A DNA stretch of 35,964 nucleotides from an uncultured Porphyromonadaceae bacterium (GTDB lineage: Bacteria; Bacteroidota; Bacteroidia; Bacteroidales; Muribaculaceae), in NCBI GenBank assembly GCA_937921035.1, contig CALEUL010000006.1, forward strand, positions 1 to 35,964, written 5' to 3'. Shown here piece by piece: positions 1 to 9,786 of the stretch. The first letter of the stretch is position 1. Every line of letters starts with the position of its first letter. Position numbers and translations under genes: made by a program. The notes beneath the pieces are model-generated. The model worked only from the letters and a program-made list of their open reading frames with translations, did not search any database and was not told the origin of the DNA.

Positions 1-39
1 GCATCGATACGAAATAGAAATGTGATTGCCCTTGCGGAT

Positions 40-70
40 TTGCAGGGGTGAAGAAAAATTGCTAATTTTG
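40..70 (+). promoter_or_regulatory. Promoter of the DUF2723 gene
   Basis: A TTG at 40-42 and a TAATTTTG at 63-70 are separated by 20 bp, matching the Bacteroidetes -33/-7 consensus (TTG, about 19-20 bp, TAnnTTTG). Transcription would start near 76, leaving a leader of about 20 bases before the ATG at 99. Confidence 0.6.
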
Positions 71-98
71 CGTTTCGGCAACGCTGCCCGTGTTTATT

Positions 99-3000
99 AT
101 GAAAAAGTACAATCTAATCAACAATGCCCTCGGCTGGCTTTGCTTTTTTATTGCTGCCGTAACATACCTGCTTACGGTCGAGCCGACGGCAAGTTTCTGG
201 GACTGTCCCGAATTTATTCTACAAGGCGCGAAACTCGAGGTTGGCCATCCGCCGGGCAACCCGATTTTTATGCTTGCCGCCCGTTTCTTCATTACGCTTT
301 TCGGTGGCAGTATGAGCAGTGCGGCGCTTGCCGTGAACTGTATGTCGGCATTGCTTAGTGCAGCCACAATCCTGCTTTTGTTCTGGACTATCACGCATTT
401 CATCCGTCGTATTATCGTGGCGGACGATGCTACTGACATAGGCTGGTGGAAAATGCTCGTAATTATGGCAGGTGGTATCTGTGGCGCGCTTGCTTACACC
501 TGGAGTGATACGTTCTGGTTCTCTGCCGTAGAGGGTGAGGTATATGCCTTCTCGTCGTTCTGCACGGCATTGGTTGTGTGGCTTATGCTCAAATGGGAGA
601 ACCGAGCCGACGAACCTCATTCCGACCGTTATTTAATTCTTATAGCTTATATTATCGGTGTCTCTATTGCCGTGCACTTGCTTAACCTGTTGTGTATACC
701 GGCTTTGGGACTAATCTTCTACTATCGCAAGTGGAAGAATGCCAGTGCTACGGGTTCACTGATAGCCCTTGGCGTTTCGTGCGTAATTGTTGCTGCGATT
801 CTCTACGGACTTGTGCCTGGTTTCATTCAGGTAGCGCAGTGGTTCGAGTTGATGTTTGTCAACGGACTCCACCTCGGCTACAACATGGGTGTGCTTATCT
901 ATGCCATCCTGCTGGTGGCTGTGTTCATACTCACAATCAAGGCTCTCTACAAGGCCGATAATCCCGGCCGTGTGCGTCTGTTGTTCCTGCTCAGCATAGG
1001 TTTGTCCGGTATGCCTTTCATTGGCCATTCTGCTGTGGTGGGTACTCTTGTGCTTATTGCGCTGGCTGTTTATCTGTGGGGATTCTGCAAGAAGATTCCC
1101 GTGCGCGTGTTCACGATAATAATACTTAGTGTGTTTGTTATCTTTGTGGGTTACGCCTCGTATGCGCTGCTGCTTATCCGTGCGAGCGCAAACACGCCAA
1201 TGAACCAGAATGCGCCCGACAATGTGTTTGCCCTTGCTTCGTATCTCAACCGCGAGCAGTACGGCGATCGCCCGCTATTCCGCGGACCGGTATTCGCCGA
1301 GACTCTCGATGAGGAAGAATATCCCGCCGGTTCGGGCAACTACTATGTTATGGTTGACCAGTACGGCCGCCCGCAGACAAAGATTCTCGACAGTTATCTG
1401 CGCGACGAGAACGGTCAGGCATACAACACACCTTCGCAGGTGTACACCAAGGTTGTGAAGACCGATTCAACGCAGGCCGACGAATATGTGAAGGAAATCG
1501 AGCGTCCCGACTATCGCACGCTCCCCGATCTTGACGTATTCTTTACCCGTATTTACAGCAACGACCCCGACGGAAGCCATGTGCGCGGCTACAAGTCGTG
1601 GGCCGGCTATTCCACACCCGATATAAACTATATTCCCGCGGAAGTGCGTCAGAAATGGGCTGCGCAGGGCTATGCACCCCGCTACGAGGTGATGCAGTAC
1701 CTGCCTAACCTGGTGCCTGTAACCACTGCGGAGAATGCTGTCTCCGGCGAGCCTGTGGCTACGGCGATGGCATGGAAGCCCGGCTATGATGTGAATCTGA
1801 GCTATTTTGTAAACTATCAGCTCAACCACATGTACTGGCGCTATTTCATGTGGAATTTCGCGGGACGCCAGAACGATATTCAGGGCAACGGCGAACCTCA
1901 TCTCGGCAACTGGATTTCGGGCATTCCCGTTATCGACAACGCTCGTCTTGGCGATCAGTCGCTTCTGCCCGACGAATTCGGCAAAGGTAACAAGGGACAC
2001 AATGTGTTCTATATGCTGCCTCTCATCCTCGGTCTTATCGGACTTCTGTGGCAGGCGCTCTATAACCACCGTACGAATCCTATGCGCGGCATACAGCAGT
2101 TCTGGGTGGTGTTCTTCCTGTTCTTCATGACAGGTATCGCCATTGTGCTGTATCTTAACCAGACTCCCGGACAGCCGCGTGAGCGCGACTATGCTTTCGC
2201 CGGCTCGTTCTACGCCTACGCCATATGGATTGGCATCGGTGTACCCGCTTTGGCGGTGATGCTGCGCAATCTTTTCACACGCAAGCCTAAGAAGGACGAG
2301 GCAGATGTGCCACAGCCTTCGAAGGGTATCGACATCGCAACCGCAGCTCTGGCTTGCGTAGTCGCTTTGGGTGTGCCCCTGCAGATGGTGTCGCAGACAT
2401 GGGACGACCATGACCGTTCCGGACGCTACACCACACGCGATTTCGGCTTCGACTATCTTGCTTCGCTCGACGACAACGCTATAATCTTTACCAACGGCGA
2501 TAACGATACCTTCCCCCTGTGGTATGCGCAGGAAGTAGAGGGCTTCCGTACAGATGTGCGAGTGGTCAATCTGTCGTATCTTACCACCGACTGGTACGCA
2601 AATCAGATGCAGCGTCCCACCGGCGGAGCCGACGCTATACCCATGACGGCACAACCCAAGGATTATGCGTACGAGCGCATGGCCTACAGCTTTATCCTTC
2701 CCGGAGCAAAGAATGATACCGCTGCCATTGTAGCGCTGAAAGACCTCTACGCATCCGACGCCTCGCTCTATGGTGCACCGATAATGTCGATGCCAAAGGT
2801 TATGATGCCTGTGGATTCTGCGGTTGCAATGCAGCGATACACTTCCGGCGATGCCGGTATCGACAGCATCCTGCTTGCGCCAGGACTCGATAATATCCGC
2901 CTGGATTTCTCGCGTAACGGAGGTCTTAACCAGAGCAAGGTGCTGTCGCTCGATATGGTTGCCAACTCTATCGCCTCCGGCTGGAAGCGTCCTGTATATT

Positions 3001-3929
3001 TCGCAACCACTGTGCCCACATCGTACTATCTCGGTCTTACGCCGTATCTTGGCGGTGTGGGTATGGCATACGAGGTTACGCCATTCCGCAACAATACCTA
3101 TTCGCCCACGGCGGTGAAGGCCTACGACCGCATCATCAACGATTTCCGTTGGGGCGGTCTCGACGCCCCCGGTGCCGACAAGCTCTATCTCGACGAAACC
3201 GTGCGCCGCATGGCCGCCTCTGTCCGTTCCGGTATCTATACTACAGTGGAAGACCTTATGCGTATCGGCGAACTGGATGCTACCCCTGCGGCACGCGAGG
3301 CAGCGAAGAAAGCAGGTTTGGAAGAACCGGCCACGTTCAACGACATGGCCCGTCAGCTTCTTGATATTATCGACGAGAAGATGCCCGCGAAAGTGTCGCC
3401 ATACGACGGTATGCTCGGTCTTTATTTCGCCCGCTCTTATCTTGATCTCTATCTTGCCACTGGCAACAAGGCCGATCTTGACAAGGCTCGCCGGCTGGCC
3501 GAGGCCGAGGCCGAACGTTACGCACAGCTTGTGCGCTACGCTTCTGCCCTCGATCCGCATCTCTACAACCAGCTTGGCCGCAGCGAAACGTATGCGCTCC
3601 AGTATCTTGGAGAGGCTGTGGCTCTGAGGAACTATGCCGACGCGCTGTCTTCCGACGCCGTTACCCCCGAAGATAAGGAACTTGTTCGTTCCATCTCGCT
3701 TGAGGACGATCTGAATTTCGCTCAGATAGTGTTTATCGACGGTTTCACCCTCGACGAGATGCGTCAGCAGATTGCAGCCGTGCCAGAAGAACAGCGCGAA
3801 CTTGTTGCTAAGGCCATTGGCGTGATGGAAATGAACCAGAGGGCCGGAATCGACCCGATGGCTTACTCGCGCGAGCTGATGGACAAGCATAATTTCACCT
3901 CCGCCGACTGGGCGAAAGTGCTCCGTTAG
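99..3929 (+). CDS. DUF2723 family integral membrane protein (glycosyltransferase-like)
   Basis: About 1276 residues. The N-terminal half is strongly hydrophobic with many membrane segments, starting at about residues 10-28, and carries the early acidic FWDCPEF motif typical of DUF2723 proteins, which resemble dolichyl-phosphate-mannose protein O-mannosyltransferases. A large soluble insert follows. A second cluster of membrane segments lies around residues 640-780. The TNGDND motif near residue 800 opens the C-terminal soluble part. By family resemblance it would move sugar from a lipid carrier onto an envelope substrate; no activity can be read from sequence alone. I chose the ATG at 99 over the in-frame GTG at 90 because MKKYN is the more usual start and because a good promoter ends at 70. 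The next gene starts four bases after the stop, so it probably heads an operon. Confidence 0.85.
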   Translation: MKKYNLINNALGWLCFFIAAVTYLLTVEPTASFWDCPEFILQGAKLEVGHPPGNPIFMLAARFFITLFGGSMSSAALAVNCMSALLSAATILLLFWTITHFIRRIIVADDATDIGWWKMLVIMAGGICGALAYTWSDTFWFSAVEGEVYAFSSFCTALVVWLMLKWENRADEPHSDRYLILIAYIIGVSIAVHLLNLLCIPALGLIFYYRKWKNASATGSLIALGVSCVIVAAILYGLVPGFIQVAQWFELMFVNGLHLGYNMGVLIYAILLVAVFILTIKALYKADNPGRVRLLFLLSIGLSGMPFIGHSAVVGTLVLIALAVYLWGFCKKIPVRVFTIIILSVFVIFVGYASYALLLIRASANTPMNQNAPDNVFALASYLNREQYGDRPLFRGPVFAETLDEEEYPAGSGNYYVMVDQYGRPQTKILDSYLRDENGQAYNTPSQVYTKVVKTDSTQADEYVKEIERPDYRTLPDLDVFFTRIYSNDPDGSHVRGYKSWAGYSTPDINYIPAEVRQKWAAQGYAPRYEVMQYLPNLVPVTTAENAVSGEPVATAMAWKPGYDVNLSYFVNYQLNHMYWRYFMWNFAGRQNDIQGNGEPHLGNWISGIPVIDNARLGDQSLLPDEFGKGNKGHNVFYMLPLILGLIGLLWQALYNHRTNPMRGIQQFWVVFFLFFMTGIAIVLYLNQTPGQPRERDYAFAGSFYAYAIWIGIGVPALAVMLRNLFTRKPKKDEADVPQPSKGIDIATAALACVVALGVPLQMVSQTWDDHDRSGRYTTRDFGFDYLASLDDNAIIFTNGDNDTFPLWYAQEVEGFRTDVRVVNLSYLTTDWYANQMQRPTGGADAIPMTAQPKDYAYERMAYSFILPGAKNDTAAIVALKDLYASDASLYGAPIMSMPKVMMPVDSAVAMQRYTSGDAGIDSILLAPGLDNIRLDFSRNGGLNQSKVLSLDMVANSIASGWKRPVYFATTVPTSYYLGLTPYLGGVGMAYEVTPFRNNTYSPTAVKAYDRIINDFRWGGLDAPGADKLYLDETVRRMAASVRSGIYTTVEDLMRIGELDATPAAREAAKKAGLEEPATFNDMARQLLDIIDEKMPAKVSPYDGMLGLYFARSYLDLYLATGNKADLDKARRLAEAEAERYAQLVRYASALDPHLYNQLGRSETYALQYLGEAVALRNYADALSSDAVTPEDKELVRSISLEDDLNFAQIVFIDGFTLDEMRQQIAAVPEEQRELVAKAIGVMEMNQRAGIDPMAYSRELMDKHNFTSADWAKVLR

Positions 3930-3933
3930 GCCC

Positions 3934-4554
3934 ATGCTGATAGAACAGCCTCCTCTCCTGTACCGCCTCCTCTTCCCCGAAGCTTTATGGCGAATCAAGC
4001 TTCGGGGAGGAAAAAAGGTGGCATATATAACTTTTGACGACGGACCGATACCCGAGGAAACACCTTGGGTATTGGACACGCTCGACCGCTACGGCGTGAA
4101 AGCTACATTTTTTATGGTGGGCGATAACGTGAGGCGTCATCCCGAACTTATGGAGGAAGTACGCCGTCGAGGGCACACCATCGGCAACCATACCATGCAT
4201 CACGCGCAGGGTTTCAGAATGAAGACCCGTCGATATCTGCGGGATGTGAGCGAGGCTGCAAAACTGATAGATTCCCAATACTTCCGTCCGCCGCACGGCA
4301 TTATCCGCTGGAAGCAGGCGGCTGCGCTTAAGGAGCACTTCAACATTGTGATGTACGACCTTGTAACGCGCGATTATTCCAAAAAACTTACCGGGGAGCA
4401 AGTGCTGGCCAATGTGCGCCGATATGCCCGCAATGGCTCTATCATCGTGTTCCACGATTCTCTGAAAGCGTCGGCAAACATGCGCTATGCAATGCCGCGC
4501 GCCATCGAATGGCTTCTTGAACAAGGCTATGAACTCCTCCCGCTGCCCCGGTGA
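3934..4554 (+). CDS. Polysaccharide deacetylase family protein (NodB domain)
   Basis: 206 residues, essentially one NodB-homology domain. Visible motifs are TFDDGP (33-38, with the metal and catalytic aspartates), the metal-binding HTMHH (86-90), FRPPHG (117-122) and the late FHDS (173-176). These are the elements of the carbohydrate esterase 4 family, metal-dependent N- or O-deacetylases acting on peptidoglycan, chitin-like or other N-acetylated glycans. There is no signal peptide or clear membrane anchor, so whether it acts in the cytoplasm or is exported unconventionally is unclear. It starts four bases after the DUF2723 gene and overlaps queG by 26 bases, so cotranscription is likely. The pairing with a glycosyltransferase-like membrane protein suggests envelope glycan work, which is inference. 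Confidence 0.88.
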   Translation: MLIEQPPLLYRLLFPEALWRIKLRGGKKVAYITFDDGPIPEETPWVLDTLDRYGVKATFFMVGDNVRRHPELMEEVRRRGHTIGNHTMHHAQGFRMKTRRYLRDVSEAAKLIDSQYFRPPHGIIRWKQAAALKEHFNIVMYDLVTRDYSKKLTGEQVLANVRRYARNGSIIVFHDSLKASANMRYAMPRAIEWLLEQGYELLPLPR

Positions 4555-5479
4555 TGGTTCGCCGGGCGCATTCGTGCTGGCCGCTGCCCGCGAAGCCGGC
4601 GCATGTGCCGTCGGTTTTGCCTGCGTAGAGCCTGTGGATTCAAGCCATGCCGGGCAGTTCCGCCGCTGGATTGACCGCGGCTGCAACGCCGGCATGAATT
4701 ATCTCGAAAAATATTCCAACGTCCGCGACAATCCGGCGCTGTTGCTTGATGGCGCCCGTTCCATCTTGTGTCTGGCATTTCCGTACGCCGACGGCACCAC
4801 GCCGCATCATCCGCTTTTTGCTGATTATGCCCTTGGCCGCGACTATCACGAAGTGCTTCGCAAGCACCTCGCACCCGTTGCCGCGATTATGGAGGCAGCC
4901 GTTCCGGAATCCCGCACACGTATATGTATCGATACCGCCCCTATCCGCGAACGTTACTGGGCCGCAAAGGCCGGCCTCGGTATTATCGGGCTCAACAATC
5001 AGCTTATCGTGCCTGGCATAGGATCTGCCGTATTTCTGGCCGAGATTCTGTGGACAGCCGACGCAGAACCCGCGGAAAGCCGGCTCGGACAGAGCTGCCT
5101 GCGATGTGGAAAATGTATTAAAGCCTGTCCCGCCGGTGCCATAGACGGCCGCGGACCCCTTGACGCCCGGAAGTGTCTGTCGTATCTCACCATCGAGCAC
5201 CGCGGCGACCTGCCAGAGGGCATCTCCCTTGCCGGTCGACGTATCTACGGCTGCGATATCTGTCGCAGCGTATGTCCCTACAATTCTGAAGCTCTACATT
5301 TGCCGGTTCTTGACGAATTCAAACCCTCCGACGCGCTTATGAGTCTCAGTCTGCAAGATATCGCCGATATGGAGCAGCCGCAGTTCTCGGCGCTGTTCTC
5401 GCACAGCGCCGTTAAGCGCGCCAAACTCGCCGGCCTCAAAAGAAACGCCCTCGCCGCCCTGAAACATGGGGATAATTGA
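4529..5479 (+). CDS. queG: Epoxyqueuosine reductase QueG
   Basis: 316 residues from the ATG at 4529. The enzyme performs the last step of queuosine synthesis, reducing epoxyqueuosine to queuosine in tRNA wobble position 34 with cobalamin and two 4Fe-4S clusters. Visible features are the RICIDTAPIRER segment with Asp135 in the catalytic position, CLRCGKCIKACP (Cys190, 193, 196, 200) and CDICRSVCP (Cys242, 245, 249) plus Cys216, which together give eight cluster ligands. Length is short compared with forms that carry a C-terminal HEAT-like extension, but matches the short Bacteroidetes type. A start at 4487 is also open but would put 14 extra residues wholly inside the deacetylase gene, so the later ATG is preferred. 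RecQ follows after 17 bases. Confidence 0.92.
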   Translation: MNSSRCPGDGSPGAFVLAAAREAGACAVGFACVEPVDSSHAGQFRRWIDRGCNAGMNYLEKYSNVRDNPALLLDGARSILCLAFPYADGTTPHHPLFADYALGRDYHEVLRKHLAPVAAIMEAAVPESRTRICIDTAPIRERYWAAKAGLGIIGLNNQLIVPGIGSAVFLAEILWTADAEPAESRLGQSCLRCGKCIKACPAGAIDGRGPLDARKCLSYLTIEHRGDLPEGISLAGRRIYGCDICRSVCPYNSEALHLPVLDEFKPSDALMSLSLQDIADMEQPQFSALFSHSAVKRAKLAGLKRNALAALKHGDN

Positions 5480-5480
5480 G

Positions 5481-5488
5481 TAACTTTG
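5481..5488 (+). promoter_or_regulatory. Possible -7 element before recQ
   Basis: TAACTTTG matches TAnnTTTG exactly and lies in the short queG-recQ gap, eight bases before the recQ ATG. No TTG is present at the expected -33 distance, so it is a weaker candidate than the other promoters listed. If used, the transcript would be nearly leaderless. Confidence 0.35.
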
Positions 5489-5496
5489 CACTTATT

Positions 5497-7623
5497 ATGA
5501 ACACACCGCTGCGCACGAGGGCTGAAGCCCTGCTATCTCGTTTTTACGGCTATCATTCTTTCCGCCCCGGACAGTTCGAGGTAATCGAGGCTGTTGCTAC
5601 GGGGCGCGATGCTGTTGTGATAATGCCTACCGGCGGCGGCAAGTCTATATGCTACCAGATACCGGCGTTGCTTGCCGCCGACAGCTGCGCCGTTATCATA
5701 TCTCCCCTGATAGCCCTTATGCAGGACCAGACGCAGGGACTTGTCGCAAACGGCATACCGGCGGCAGCGCTCCATTCCAACCAGTCGGAGACCGAGAACA
5801 TGCGCATATTCTCAGCGGCGGCGCAGGGACAGCTTAAACTGCTTTATGTGTCGCCGGAACGTCTGTTGGCCGACATCGAGATGTTCGCGGCGCTGCGTGT
5901 GAGCCTTTTCGCCGTAGACGAAGCGCACTGCATATCGCAGTGGGGCCACGATTTCCGTCCTGTATATACACAGTTGGCGATACTGAAGGAGCGTTTTCCC
6001 GGTGTGCCGGTGGTTGCGCTTACGGCCACGGCCGACCGTCTTACGCGAAACGATATCGTAGCGCGTCTCAATCTGAACAATCCGTATTGTCTGCTGTCGT
6101 CGTTCGACCGTCCGAATATCTCGCTGAGTGTGTATCCGAGTCCGTCAGCGGCGCAGCGCTACAAGTTCGTGGCATCGATGGCTTCTAAGTACCCGCAGGA
6201 TTCGGGCGTTGTCTACTGCCTCTCGCGCAAGGGTGCCGAGGACACCTGCCGGGCGGTGAAGCAGCTTGGTGTACGCGCCGTGTGCTATCATGCCGGGATG
6301 TCCGCTACCGACCGCGACGCGTCGCTGAAATCTTTCCTTGCCGGCCGCGCGCAGGTTGTGTGCGCCACAGTGGCCTTCGGCATGGGTATCGACAAGAGCA
6401 ATATCCGCTGGGTGGTACACATGAACATGCCGGGCAACATAGAGAGTTATTATCAGGAGATAGGCCGCGCCGGACGCGACGGTCTGCCGGCCGAAGCGGT
6501 CCTGTTCTATTCGCTGCAGGATGTGATTCTGCGGCGCAATTTCGCGCAGGAGTCGGGCCTCCCGCTTGTAAACCGCGAAAAACTTCAGCGGATGCAGGAA
6601 TATGCCGAGGCGCGTGTGTGCCGTCGCCGCATTCTTCTGAGCTATTTCAGCGAGGAGCGCAACTGCGATTGCGGCAACTGCGACGTGTGCCGCAATCCGC
6701 GTCCGCACATCAACGGCAGCGTTCTGGCGCAGAAGGCCCTGAGCGGAATAATGCGCACGGGCGCGAAAGTGGGTCTGCGCACATTGGTGGGCATACTGCG
6801 CGGCTCGGCCCGCTTCGATATAAAGAATATGGGCTACGACCATCTTCCTACTTTTGGCTGCGGCGCCGACCTGTCGGAGGACGAATGGATGGATTATATA
6901 ACCCAGATGGTTCAGCTGGGTCTGATGGAGATAGCCTACGACGAGGGCAACCACCTTAAACCGACGGCGTTGGGAATGCGGGTTCTGCGCGGGCAGGAGC
7001 AGATACGCCTCGCAGTTTTTGCGGGTGTGCGCGATGTTTCGCGCAAAAAGAGTGCGAAAGCAACGCGCGAGGTATCGGCCGATCCTGTTCAGCAACTCTT
7101 TGAACAACTCAAGGCGGTGCGTGCTGATGTTGCCCGCCGCGAGAATATGATGCCATATCTTGTGTTCAGCGATGCGTCGCTGCTTGACATGGCGCGTCGT
7201 CAGCCGACAGATATCAGCGAGTTCCTGCAGGTGAACGGCGTGGCTGAGAAGAAAGCCGTGCGCTTCGGCAAACGTTTTATCGGCGAAATACGCAAGTTCA
7301 AGGGCATGGCTGCTACCGAAAAGGGCGCAACCTACAAGGAAACTCTTATTCTTTTCAATGCCGGATGCGCGGCATCCGAAATTGCCGCCATAAAAAATAT
7401 AAAGGAGGCGACGGTTATGAGCCATTTCGCCGAACTGATAAACATGGACATGATAACGGCCTATCACCGCATAATTTCTGCCGACGACTACAAATCCGTA
7501 TCGGCGGCACTTGCAGCCAACGACTACAATACTTTAGATAAGTATCCCGCTGGCGTGGTTGCCGTCGTGCGCGCCATAAACGCCGCCGTGGAGCGGAAAA
7601 AGAACAGCAACGCCGGCGAATAA
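5497..7623 (+). CDS. recQ: ATP-dependent DNA helicase RecQ
   Basis: 708 residues from the ATG at 5497; the open frame extends to a TTG at 5476 but that would include the -7-like element. Helicase motifs run in order: MPTGGGKS (43-50), DEAHCISQWGHDFR (141-154), ALTATA (174-179), then SFDRPNIS, and FGMGIDKSNIRWVVH followed by QEIGRAGRDG. After these come the zinc-binding cysteines (CDCGNCDVC), a winged-helix RQC region, an HRDC domain at roughly 540-615 and a C-terminal helix-turn-helix-like tail. All catalytic residues appear intact. RecQ unwinds 3'-5' and works in recombination repair and replication fork restart. A second superfamily 1 helicase follows 36 bases later, making a small DNA-repair pair. 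Confidence 0.95.
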   Translation: MNTPLRTRAEALLSRFYGYHSFRPGQFEVIEAVATGRDAVVIMPTGGGKSICYQIPALLAADSCAVIISPLIALMQDQTQGLVANGIPAAALHSNQSETENMRIFSAAAQGQLKLLYVSPERLLADIEMFAALRVSLFAVDEAHCISQWGHDFRPVYTQLAILKERFPGVPVVALTATADRLTRNDIVARLNLNNPYCLLSSFDRPNISLSVYPSPSAAQRYKFVASMASKYPQDSGVVYCLSRKGAEDTCRAVKQLGVRAVCYHAGMSATDRDASLKSFLAGRAQVVCATVAFGMGIDKSNIRWVVHMNMPGNIESYYQEIGRAGRDGLPAEAVLFYSLQDVILRRNFAQESGLPLVNREKLQRMQEYAEARVCRRRILLSYFSEERNCDCGNCDVCRNPRPHINGSVLAQKALSGIMRTGAKVGLRTLVGILRGSARFDIKNMGYDHLPTFGCGADLSEDEWMDYITQMVQLGLMEIAYDEGNHLKPTALGMRVLRGQEQIRLAVFAGVRDVSRKKSAKATREVSADPVQQLFEQLKAVRADVARRENMMPYLVFSDASLLDMARRQPTDISEFLQVNGVAEKKAVRFGKRFIGEIRKFKGMAATEKGATYKETLILFNAGCAASEIAAIKNIKEATVMSHFAELINMDMITAYHRIISADDYKSVSAALAANDYNTLDKYPAGVVAVVRAINAAVERKKNSNAGE

Positions 7624-7659
7624 TTTGCGTGCGGGCGTTTTTCTGAGTATATTCGCATA

Positions 7660-9777
7660 ATGGATTATCTCGACCAACTGAACAGACAGCAACTCGATGC
7701 CGTGCAGGCCACGGAAGGCCCTGTGCGCGTGCTTGCCGGAGCCGGTACGGGCAAAACGCGTGCCCTGACGGCGCGTTACTGCTACTTAGCCGATCTCCTT
7801 GGCATAGACACCTCCTCGATACTGTGCCTTACGTTTACAAACAAGGCTGCGGCTGAAATGAAAAACCGCATAAAGCCGCTGTTGGGCGATTTCGACCCTG
7901 CTTACATCTGTACCTTCCACTCGTTTTGCGTGCGCATGCTCAAGGAGGATATCCATGTGCTGAACTACCCCGCGCAGTTTGTCCTTATCGACGAGGAGGA
8001 ACAGGCCGACGTTCTTCAGAAAGTGTATACCGACATGGGATTGACTCTTAAGGAGATGCCCATAAAACGGTCGGTGGAGTATGTCGGACGCCGCAAGGAA
8101 TCAGGCGATTACCTGCAATACATCGAGCAGCTGAACAACAGCCGCCTTGAGGCCTTGTGCCGGTCTGCCGACGACCGCATGGAGCAGATTTTTTTCCGCT
8201 ATCTCTACGAGCAGAAAAAGAACTTCGCGCTCGATTTCGACGATGTTATTATCTTTGCCGAACATATACTGACCAAGTGGCCCGACGTGCTTGCCAAGTG
8301 GCAGCAGCGGATGCAGTATGTGATGGTTGACGAGTTTCAGGACGTAAGCCCGCGCCAGTACCGCATAGCGCGTCTTATCTCGCAGGAGCACCGCAATCTT
8401 TTTATTGTCGGCGACCCCGACCAGACAATCTATACCTGGCGCGGCGCCGATGTAAACCTTATCCTGGACTTCGACAAATTGTATCCCGATGCCGCCACGA
8501 TAGTCCTGGGCGACAACTACCGCAGCACTCCGCAGATTCTGGCGTTGTGCAATTCGCTGATATCGCATAACGAATGCCGCTACCCCAAGCAGCTTACAGC
8601 ATGTTCGGGGCCCGGCGTGAAGCCCGTGATGAACCATGCTCGGTCGGAAAAGGATGAGGCTGTGTGGATAGCCCGGCGTGTGAACAAGCTGCTGAAGAGC
8701 GGTCTCGCTCCTGACGATATCGCCGTGCTGTACCGAGCGCACCATCTGTCGCGCCCTATCGAGGACGCGTTGATGAAGGAGGGAATACCGTACGTGATAT
8801 ACAGCGGCACGGCATTCTACGCCCGCCGCGAGGTAAAGGATGTGCTGGCATACCTGCGCATGCTTGTTACCGCCGACGATATCGCCTTTATGCGAACGGT
8901 CAATAATCCGTCGCGCCGGATAGGCCGGCAGAAACTGTCTGTTATACGCAACACAGCCGATGCCGAGGATATTTCGCTGTTGGAGGCACTGCGGCGACTG
9001 GCTGACGGGCCTCTGTTCGCGCGAACGGGCGCAAAGGCATACCTGCGCGCTATCGACGCGGGCCGCGACCTATTAGGAAAGGTGCCGTTGGGCGACCTGT
9101 TGCAGCAGATGCTTGATATGAGCGGTTACGAAGAGATGCTGCGCAACCTTAGCGAGTGGGAACGCCTCGACAACCTCGCCGAACTGAAACGCGCCATTGA
9201 GGAGGCCGGCCACGACGACGATGCCACTCTCGATAATTTCCTTTCGCGCGCGGCGCTGATTGCGAACATCGACCGCACCGCAGGCGAGAATCCTACCGTG
9301 AAGCTGATGACGGTACATACCGCCAAGGGCATGGAGTTCCCTGTCGTTTTTGTATGTGGCCTCAGCGAAGGCAATTTCCCTTCGCGGCGCAGTTCCGGTC
9401 CGGAGGACATAGAGGAGGAACGGCGCCTGGCATATGTTGCCGTTACCCGTGCCCGCCGCTCCCTGTTTCTGTCGGACAGCGAGGGCTACAGCCGCGACAA
9501 CACGGCCAAACAGCCGTCCCGCTTCATATACGAGATGGGAGTGGACAATATGACGCTCGAGACACCGCTGCCCGAAGCGCCTAAAGAAGCGCCAGTGATG
9601 GCTGGTGCTATGGAGAAAGCCCGCTTTGCGCTGGGAGACAAAGTAGAGCATCCGGTCTTCGGAAAAGGCATAATTATGGGTATCGACACCGCCAAGTTGG
9701 TGTTCTCTGTAAAGTTCGACAATTTAAATACATTGCGCACACTGCGATTCGGCGCTCCCCTCGAATCCGCCGACTGA
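7660..9777 (+). CDS. UvrD/Rep/PcrA-family superfamily 1 helicase
   Basis: 705 residues. Motifs in order: GAGTGKT (27-33, Walker A), FTNKAAAEM, TFHSF, VDEFQDVS (Walker B), GDPDQTIYTWRGA, DNYRST, the late MTVHTAKGMEFPVVF, and LAYVAVTRARRSLF. The C-terminus has the FALGDKVEHPVFGKGII segment that resembles the Tudor-like tail of PcrA/UvrD, which in PcrA contacts RNA polymerase. The protein is a 3'-5' DNA translocase/helicase of repair and replication; I cannot tell from one window whether it is the main UvrD/PcrA of this genome or a paralogue, so no symbol is given. A TATATTCG (7646-7653), one mismatch from the -7 consensus, lies just before the ATG. Confidence 0.9.
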   Translation: MDYLDQLNRQQLDAVQATEGPVRVLAGAGTGKTRALTARYCYLADLLGIDTSSILCLTFTNKAAAEMKNRIKPLLGDFDPAYICTFHSFCVRMLKEDIHVLNYPAQFVLIDEEEQADVLQKVYTDMGLTLKEMPIKRSVEYVGRRKESGDYLQYIEQLNNSRLEALCRSADDRMEQIFFRYLYEQKKNFALDFDDVIIFAEHILTKWPDVLAKWQQRMQYVMVDEFQDVSPRQYRIARLISQEHRNLFIVGDPDQTIYTWRGADVNLILDFDKLYPDAATIVLGDNYRSTPQILALCNSLISHNECRYPKQLTACSGPGVKPVMNHARSEKDEAVWIARRVNKLLKSGLAPDDIAVLYRAHHLSRPIEDALMKEGIPYVIYSGTAFYARREVKDVLAYLRMLVTADDIAFMRTVNNPSRRIGRQKLSVIRNTADAEDISLLEALRRLADGPLFARTGAKAYLRAIDAGRDLLGKVPLGDLLQQMLDMSGYEEMLRNLSEWERLDNLAELKRAIEEAGHDDDATLDNFLSRAALIANIDRTAGENPTVKLMTVHTAKGMEFPVVFVCGLSEGNFPSRRSSGPEDIEEERRLAYVAVTRARRSLFLSDSEGYSRDNTAKQPSRFIYEMGVDNMTLETPLPEAPKEAPVMAGAMEKARFALGDKVEHPVFGKGIIMGIDTAKLVFSVKFDNLNTLRTLRFGAPLESAD

Positions 9778-9786
9778 TATACCGAC

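Noticed and set aside
1467..4079. 870-codon open frame on the - strand opposite the DUF2723 gene
   Set aside because: It is the antisense of a well-supported gene with membrane segments and family motifs; its translation is rich in His, Arg and Gly with no domain that I recognise.
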